Assembly: GCA_007116135.1 (NCBI GenBank)
Contig: SKIZ01000038.1
Span: 1 to 47,896 of the forward strand
Direction of reading: 5' to 3'
Length of the DNA: 47,896 bases
Source of the DNA: Burkholderiaceae bacterium
GTDB taxonomy: Bacteria; Pseudomonadota; Gammaproteobacteria; Burkholderiales; Burkholderiaceae_B
Part shown: piece after piece, positions 43,434 through 47,896 of the stretch
Layout of the letters: every line of letters begins with the position of its first letter
Numbering within the stretch: position 1 is the first letter of the stretch
Translations under genes and position numbers: made by a program
The notes under the pieces: generated by a model
Told to the model about the DNA's origin: nothing
Databases searched by the model: none
What the model saw: the letters and a program-made list of their open reading frames with translations, nothing else

Positions 43434-45935
43434 ATGACCACAACCGCTCCACCTGACCCGACGCCTACGGGCCCTGATGCCGCATTACCCGTAAACCAGC
43501 TCGACGGTTTCCCTGCTGTGGGTGCCGTAAAGCCAGGTCACTACGATGAGTTGCGCCAACCCGATGGTCAATTACGTACGCATTGGCAAGACTTCTTTGA
43601 CAGGCTCGGACCCAATATCCTGAACCGGCTGTCTAACTCTGCTCAGACAGTAGACCGGATGATCGAGCAAAACGGTATCACTTACAACGTTTTTGTTGAG
43701 AAAGAGGACCAAGCCCGTCCGTGGTCGCTAAACCCCATTCCGATGCTCATTGGCAAAGAAGACTGGCAAGAGATCCAAAAGGCCTTAAGCCAACGCGCCA
43801 AGCTACTAAATCGGATCGTGCACGATGTCTATCATGACCGCTATCTACTCTCAGCGGCCTATTTGCCGAGTGCGCTCGTCCTAGGTAACCCCGGTTACCT
43901 GCCGGCCATGCACAAGGTACGCGTACCCAATGACATTTACCTACACGTCATCGCATTTGATTTGGCGCGCGATGCACAGGGACAGTGGTGGGTCATTGGT
44001 CAACGAACCCAATCACCATCTGGGCTTGGCTATGTGCTGGAGAACCGACTGATTATCTCCAGGCTATTTGCGCAACCCTACCGCGAAATGCGGGTCCAGC
44101 ACTTGGCTGCGAGCTATCGGCGATTACTAGCGGCGCTCGAATCGCAGGCGCAACACATTGCCCCAGGCGCACCACGATTTGCTTTTCTGACGCCCGGGCC
44201 TTATAGCGAGACCTATTTCGAACACGCCTACCTTGCGCGCTATCTGGGTATACCACTCGTTGAGGGTCCGGATTTGACCGTTCGCCAAAACGAGGTGTTC
44301 TTAAAAACGGTACATGGCTTGCAACGAATACATGGTCTGTTGCGCCGTCTTGATGATGACTTCTGTGATCCTCTTGAGCTCAGAACGGACTCGGCCATCG
44401 GGGTGCCCGGGCTTTTACAGGCGGTTCGAGCAAAGAAAGTCGTTATGGCCAATGCCCTTGGCACCGGGTTCTTGGAGTCACCCTCAATCCAAGGATTTCT
44501 GCCCGCGATTTGTGAGCACTTTTTTAACGAACCGCTGCTGATGCCGTCGCTTCACACATGGTGGTGTGGGGAGTCGGCCGCTTGGCAAGACGTCAGTCCT
44601 TGGTTAAATACCCAGGTCATCAAACCCACCTTTGCCAATCGCCATTCAACCAATTTCGAGCCTGTTATTGCCAGCTTGATTTCGCCATCCGATCAGCAGC
44701 AGTGGCGCCAGCGTATTGAGCAACAACCCGATATATACACCACCCAAACCTATCTGGGTTTTTCCCAGGTTCCTACCTTTGACGGTCAAGGCCTGCAGCC
44801 CAAGACAGCCATGATGCGTTTCTACGCGATTGTCGGACCTGACAATGAGTGGCACATCATGCCCGGCGGCATGACCCGCGTGGCAGCACTGGACCCGCAC
44901 ATTGTCTCGATCCGAAGCGGCGGCACCACACTCGATACGTGGGTCACTACGGATCACGAGGTTGATACCTTTTCCATGTTGCCCAAAGACGCCCGGGTCA
45001 ACCGCTGGCACGTGCAAAACGAACTCGTCTCAAGTCGATCGGCTGAAAACCTTTTTTGGCTTGGCCGCTACACCGAGCGCGCCGAAGCAATGGTTCGGAT
45101 AGCGCGCGAAGCATTCACCTTGCTTTCAACCAATCGGGCTGAAACCCTCACCACCGTGGCTGCCGCCTTCACCGATTTAACGCGCGTGCAGGGCTTGATG
45201 CCATTCGATAGTCCTTCGATGTCGCAAGATCCGGATGCTTTTGGCGACCTGCTCATTAGTCGCCTGCGTGACACGGGCAGTGGTGGCTTAGTCGATGTTG
45301 TACACAGCATGCAATCGGCTATGCGTAGTGTGCGTGACCGACTGCCGGCCGAGCATGCACAAGTGCCCGCACGAATTAAAGAAGCCCTCGTGCAAGAGCA
45401 GACCCACCACGACATGTTGAGGGCGCTCGATCAGGTGGAGTTGCCTCTAGCCGCTTTGGTGGGCTATCAACTCGATCGCATGACGCGTGATCTTGGTTGG
45501 CGCATGCTTGCTGTGGGCAGGCTGCTTGAGCGCTTGATCAATCAGTCGCAAATGATCACCCAGTTCTTCGATTCCGCTGCCGTCTACACAGAGCAAGGAT
45601 TCGACTCTTTGTTGACCTTATTTGACAGCGCGATCACGTACCGAACTCGCTACCAGCGGCTGCAGGATGTAATGGCGCTTTTAGATCTGATTGCACTAGA
45701 TGCTGCCAACCCAAGGTCCATACACGCGACGACAGTCGAGTTGGCACAGCAATTGTCTTTTATGCCAGACAGTGCCAGTATTGTCTCGCTATTGCCCGAG
45801 TTTTCAAAAGACAGTGATACCAGCGGTGAGGTTTTGAAAACGGTTAGAGCGGCCACCTCAGCCGGTTTTAAGATCTCTGATGAAATCAGCCGTCATTTTT
45901 TCGTACACGTTACTGAACAACGATTGACCTCATAA
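43434..45935 (+). CDS. Fused ATP-grasp-like / alpha-E protein with degenerate ligase motifs
   Basis: The 833-residue protein joins a circularly permuted ATP-grasp region (about 30-510) to an alpha-E domain (from about 530, SSRSAENLFWLGRYTERAEAMVR). It is the fused homologue of the two minus-strand neighbours. The DDDF motif is kept (RRLDDDFCDP), as is NALGTGFLESPSIQGFLP. However EDNLRVPSG is replaced by GQRTQSPSG, KEVHGAGGYGMLIGP by IKPTFANRHSTNFEP, and HIDLRPFV by KTAMMRFYAI. These changes remove the acidic metal ligands and the glycine-rich loop. It may be a non-catalytic partner, or a ligase with altered chemistry. It is followed by the transglutaminase gene with a TAATG overlap. Confidence 0.88.
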   Translation: MTTTAPPDPTPTGPDAALPVNQLDGFPAVGAVKPGHYDELRQPDGQLRTHWQDFFDRLGPNILNRLSNSAQTVDRMIEQNGITYNVFVEKEDQARPWSLNPIPMLIGKEDWQEIQKALSQRAKLLNRIVHDVYHDRYLLSAAYLPSALVLGNPGYLPAMHKVRVPNDIYLHVIAFDLARDAQGQWWVIGQRTQSPSGLGYVLENRLIISRLFAQPYREMRVQHLAASYRRLLAALESQAQHIAPGAPRFAFLTPGPYSETYFEHAYLARYLGIPLVEGPDLTVRQNEVFLKTVHGLQRIHGLLRRLDDDFCDPLELRTDSAIGVPGLLQAVRAKKVVMANALGTGFLESPSIQGFLPAICEHFFNEPLLMPSLHTWWCGESAAWQDVSPWLNTQVIKPTFANRHSTNFEPVIASLISPSDQQQWRQRIEQQPDIYTTQTYLGFSQVPTFDGQGLQPKTAMMRFYAIVGPDNEWHIMPGGMTRVAALDPHIVSIRSGGTTLDTWVTTDHEVDTFSMLPKDARVNRWHVQNELVSSRSAENLFWLGRYTERAEAMVRIAREAFTLLSTNRAETLTTVAAAFTDLTRVQGLMPFDSPSMSQDPDAFGDLLISRLRDTGSGGLVDVVHSMQSAMRSVRDRLPAEHAQVPARIKEALVQEQTHHDMLRALDQVELPLAALVGYQLDRMTRDLGWRMLAVGRLLERLINQSQMITQFFDSAAVYTEQGFDSLLTLFDSAITYRTRYQRLQDVMALLDLIALDAANPRSIHATTVELAQQLSFMPDSASIVSLLPEFSKDSDTSGEVLKTVRAATSAGFKISDEISRHFFVHVTEQRLTS

Positions 45936-46837
45936 TGACCCGATTGCGAATTGAGCATTTGACACAGTATCAGTACCAAAGCGATGTGACGCTCGCACAA
46001 CATCTTGCCTACTTGCGCCCCCGCTCAAGTGCCTGGCAACGGGTGCTAGACCACGAACTCTTAATCGAGCCAAAGGCCCAAGAGCTAATTCTGCAGACAG
46101 ACGCCTTTGATAACGAGCGATACTTTTTTTCTCTTACGCACCCGCATCGATCCTTGCGTGTGCAAACCACTACTGTTGTGGAAAAAAGCTCACGCTACGC
46201 AAGCTTTGATCCGTCAAACACGCCCGCATGGGAAGACGTTCGCCACAGCATGGTCTATTCACTTGATCAATCCTTTGTCTGGGCTTCCCAATTTGTCTGG
46301 CCAAGCCCCTACATTGGCTGGCATCAAGCCCTAAAAGACTACGCTTTGCAGTCATTCACCCGGAATCGGCCCATCGCTTCGGCCGGTATCGAGCTGTGCC
46401 AGCGTATCTATCAAGACTTTAGTTATGAATCCGGTGCAACCGAAATTCATACGCCGCTCGAAAGCGCGTTCGAACAACGAAAGGGCGTGTGCCAGGACTT
46501 TGCACACATCATGATTGGCTGCTTACGTGCAATCGGTCTGGCCGGCAAGTATGTCAGTGGCTATCTGCTGACCAAACCGCCGCCTGGTGTAGAACGCCTG
46601 CGCGGTGCCGATGCCTCGCACGCTTGGATCGCACTTTACTGTCCGAACGCACCTGGCCAGTGGCTTGAACTCGACCCGACAAACAGCGTCATCGCAGACC
46701 TGGACCACGTGTGTCTGGCACAGGGTCGCGATTTCGGCGACGTTTCGCCTTTGCGCGGAGTCATCCGTGGTGGTGGTCAACACCAGCTCGCCATTGCTGT
46801 GACTGTCGAGCCCCTTGAGACAGCACACACCCTTTAG
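45935..46837 (+). CDS. Transglutaminase-like cysteine protease family protein
   Basis: The 300-residue protein has the bacterial transglutaminase-like N-terminal beta domain (RLRIEHLTQYQYQSDVTLAQ) followed by the papain-like transglutaminase core. The catalytic triad is clear: Cys in RKGVCQDFAHIM, His in ASHAWIALY and Asp in ELDPTNS. No signal peptide is present, so it should act in the cytoplasm. Such proteins usually act as peptidases; with ATP-grasp ligases they are predicted to trim or release the peptide product. The start ATG overlaps the TAA of the fused gene by one base (TAATG). Its TAG interlocks with the aceK stop on the opposite strand. Confidence 0.9.
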   Translation: MTRLRIEHLTQYQYQSDVTLAQHLAYLRPRSSAWQRVLDHELLIEPKAQELILQTDAFDNERYFFSLTHPHRSLRVQTTTVVEKSSRYASFDPSNTPAWEDVRHSMVYSLDQSFVWASQFVWPSPYIGWHQALKDYALQSFTRNRPIASAGIELCQRIYQDFSYESGATEIHTPLESAFEQRKGVCQDFAHIMIGCLRAIGLAGKYVSGYLLTKPPPGVERLRGADASHAWIALYCPNAPGQWLELDPTNSVIADLDHVCLAQGRDFGDVSPLRGVIRGGGQHQLAIAVTVEPLETAHTL

Positions 46838-47896
46838 CACTCGAACTGCGGCTGCGCCTCGTAGGGCTTTGGGTCGATGAATACGCCTCGAGCGACTTGC
46901 GCGCGACATTGCGCCCACCACTGTGGCGTAAGCAAATCGGCGTGGTGCTCAAGAAAAACTGACCGGATTTCGTCGCGTCCCAATAAAAAGGTCGCAAACT
47001 CCTCGGGAAAGACATCGTTTGGCCCAACGGCGTACCACGGCTCACTGGCCATCTCAGCTTGTGCATCGGGTGCCTCGGGAATTCGGCGAAAGTTCATTTC
47101 ACGCAGTGTCTGTATTTCGTCGTAGTCGTAAAACACCACTCGGCCAAATCGTGTGACGCCGAAGTTTTTGTACAACATATCGCCTGGGAAAATATTTGCG
47201 CTGGCAAGCTCTTTAATGGCGTAACCATAATCAATAATCGCCTGGCGGCGCAGCGGCGCTGGCGCGTGGCCGAGATAGATATTAAGCGGTGTCATGCGCC
47301 GCTCGATATACAGGTGTTTAAAGATCAATTGCTCGCCGTCCTGGTGAATTTGCTCACCAACCACCTGCTGCAGCTGGCGCAACAAAGACTCGGAAAAACG
47401 TGCTTTGGGCAATGCCACCTGAGAGTACTCCCACGTGTCAGCCATTCGTCCGACACGGTCATGCAACTTCACCATTTGGTACTTTGATCGCACAATGTCT
47501 GCAGTCATTGCGTCTTTGGCTATCCGATCTTTAATTAACTTAAAAACATACGGATAAGAGGGCAGGGTAAACACACTCATGACCAACCCCTCAATACCTG
47601 GAGCGAGCTCAAACTGGTCATGCGAGTGCGCTAGGTGCTGTAGAAAGTCACGGTAAAAAAGTGTCTTGCCCTGCTTTTGCAACCCAAGCAACGTGTAAAT
47701 CTCGGCCTTGGTTTTGCGCGGCAGCAGCGAAGCGATGAAATTAACGTAGGCCGCCGGTGTTTGCATATCGACCAGAAAATACGCTCGCGTAAAGCTAAAG
47801 ACGGCACTTAGCTCGCGCTCGCACGTCAACAACGCGTCGACTTTTAGTCGACCACTGATGTTTCTCACCATCGCCACGACAAAGGGGTAAACCGTC
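46834..47896 (-). CDS. aceK: Isocitrate dehydrogenase kinase/phosphatase, C-terminal part (5' end outside window)
   Basis: AceK phosphorylates and dephosphorylates isocitrate dehydrogenase, switching carbon between the TCA cycle and the glyoxylate shunt during growth on acetate. The frame is open to the window edge, so about the last 353 residues of a protein near 580 are seen. Family landmarks are VDALLTCERELSAVFSFTRAY, the HKQGKTEFYRD-like LQKQGKTLFYRDFLQHLAHS, and the ATP-binding APGIEGLVMSVFTLPSYPYVFK with its conserved lysine. The catalytic segment DMLYKNFGVTRFGRVVFYDYDE contains the metal aspartates. Internal GTG codons near 47877 are not the true start because the homology continues upstream. 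Confidence 0.95.
   Translation of the reverse strand, partial: TVYPFVVAMVRNISGRLKVDALLTCERELSAVFSFTRAYFLVDMQTPAAYVNFIASLLPRKTKAEIYTLLGLQKQGKTLFYRDFLQHLAHSHDQFELAPGIEGLVMSVFTLPSYPYVFKLIKDRIAKDAMTADIVRSKYQMVKLHDRVGRMADTWEYSQVALPKARFSESLLRQLQQVVGEQIHQDGEQLIFKHLYIERRMTPLNIYLGHAPAPLRRQAIIDYGYAIKELASANIFPGDMLYKNFGVTRFGRVVFYDYDEIQTLREMNFRRIPEAPDAQAEMASEPWYAVGPNDVFPEEFATFLLGRDEIRSVFLEHHADLLTPQWWAQCRAQVARGVFIDPKPYEAQPQFEC

Overview
The window looks like chromosomal DNA from a betaproteobacterium, most likely order Burkholderiales. The evidence is gene content and order: a PhaM-like granule protein before glmU; the run rsmB, DUF4390, ntrY, ntrX, trkA, trkH; smg followed by gluQ and topB; and DUF455, DUF3429, a long leuA, rhlE and aceK. 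I cannot name a genus from sequence alone. I saw no rRNA, tRNA, IS element, phage gene, integrase or CRISPR array. The base composition looks uniform by eye, so this reads as core chromosome rather than an island.

Layout. 1-2968 (+): end of a PhaM-like gene, glmU (peptidoglycan/LPS precursor), an MFS exporter, then a bidirectional terminator. 3015-5465: divergent omega-amino acid:pyruvate aminotransferase and SMP-30 lactonase. 5505-8722: a Spy/CpxP-like periplasmic protein, a flavin reductase (-), selD and the PLP-homeostasis gene yggS. 8736-10057 (-): an azurin-like protein without copper histidines and a minimal dprA. 10121-12848 (+): chrA, def, fmt. 12845-14164 (-): rimO. 14324-22135 (+): the tight operon rsmB-DUF4390-ntrY-ntrX-trkA-trkH, joining rRNA methylation, a two-component system and potassium uptake. 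22206-28548 (+): a TauE/SafE permease, smg, gluQ, topB with a histone H1-like tail, panB and a SET-domain methyltransferase. 28563-31631: DUF3429 (-), ferritin-like DUF455 (+), leuA (-). 31632-32013 has no convincing gene. 32014-34665: a two-helix membrane protein (-) head-to-head with rpoN (+), then a four-cysteine envelope protein (-). 34705-40567 (-): prfC, rhlE, and the membrane GTPase pair DUF3482/DUF2868.

40618-46837 holds the least understood system in the window. A stand-alone alpha-E protein and a circularly permuted ATP-grasp enzyme (-) face, across a 333-bp divergent control region, a fused ATP-grasp/alpha-E protein and a transglutaminase-like protease (+). The fused copy has lost ATP-grasp signature residues that the stand-alone enzyme keeps. 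This suggests an active/inactive pair in a peptide-ligation pathway of unknown product. The window ends in the 3' part of aceK (-), the regulator of isocitrate dehydrogenase.

The most striking other observations are: the azurin homologue with Arg and Phe at the two copper-histidine positions; a perfect 16-bp inverted repeat with a 3-nt loop inside yggS; a RF3 gene segment with three competing hairpin arms; an NtrX-type regulator without the sigma-54 ATPase domain; and three convergent gene pairs whose stop codons interlock by exactly four bases. Starts were chosen by family alignment and ribosome-binding sites; several differ from the longest open frame.
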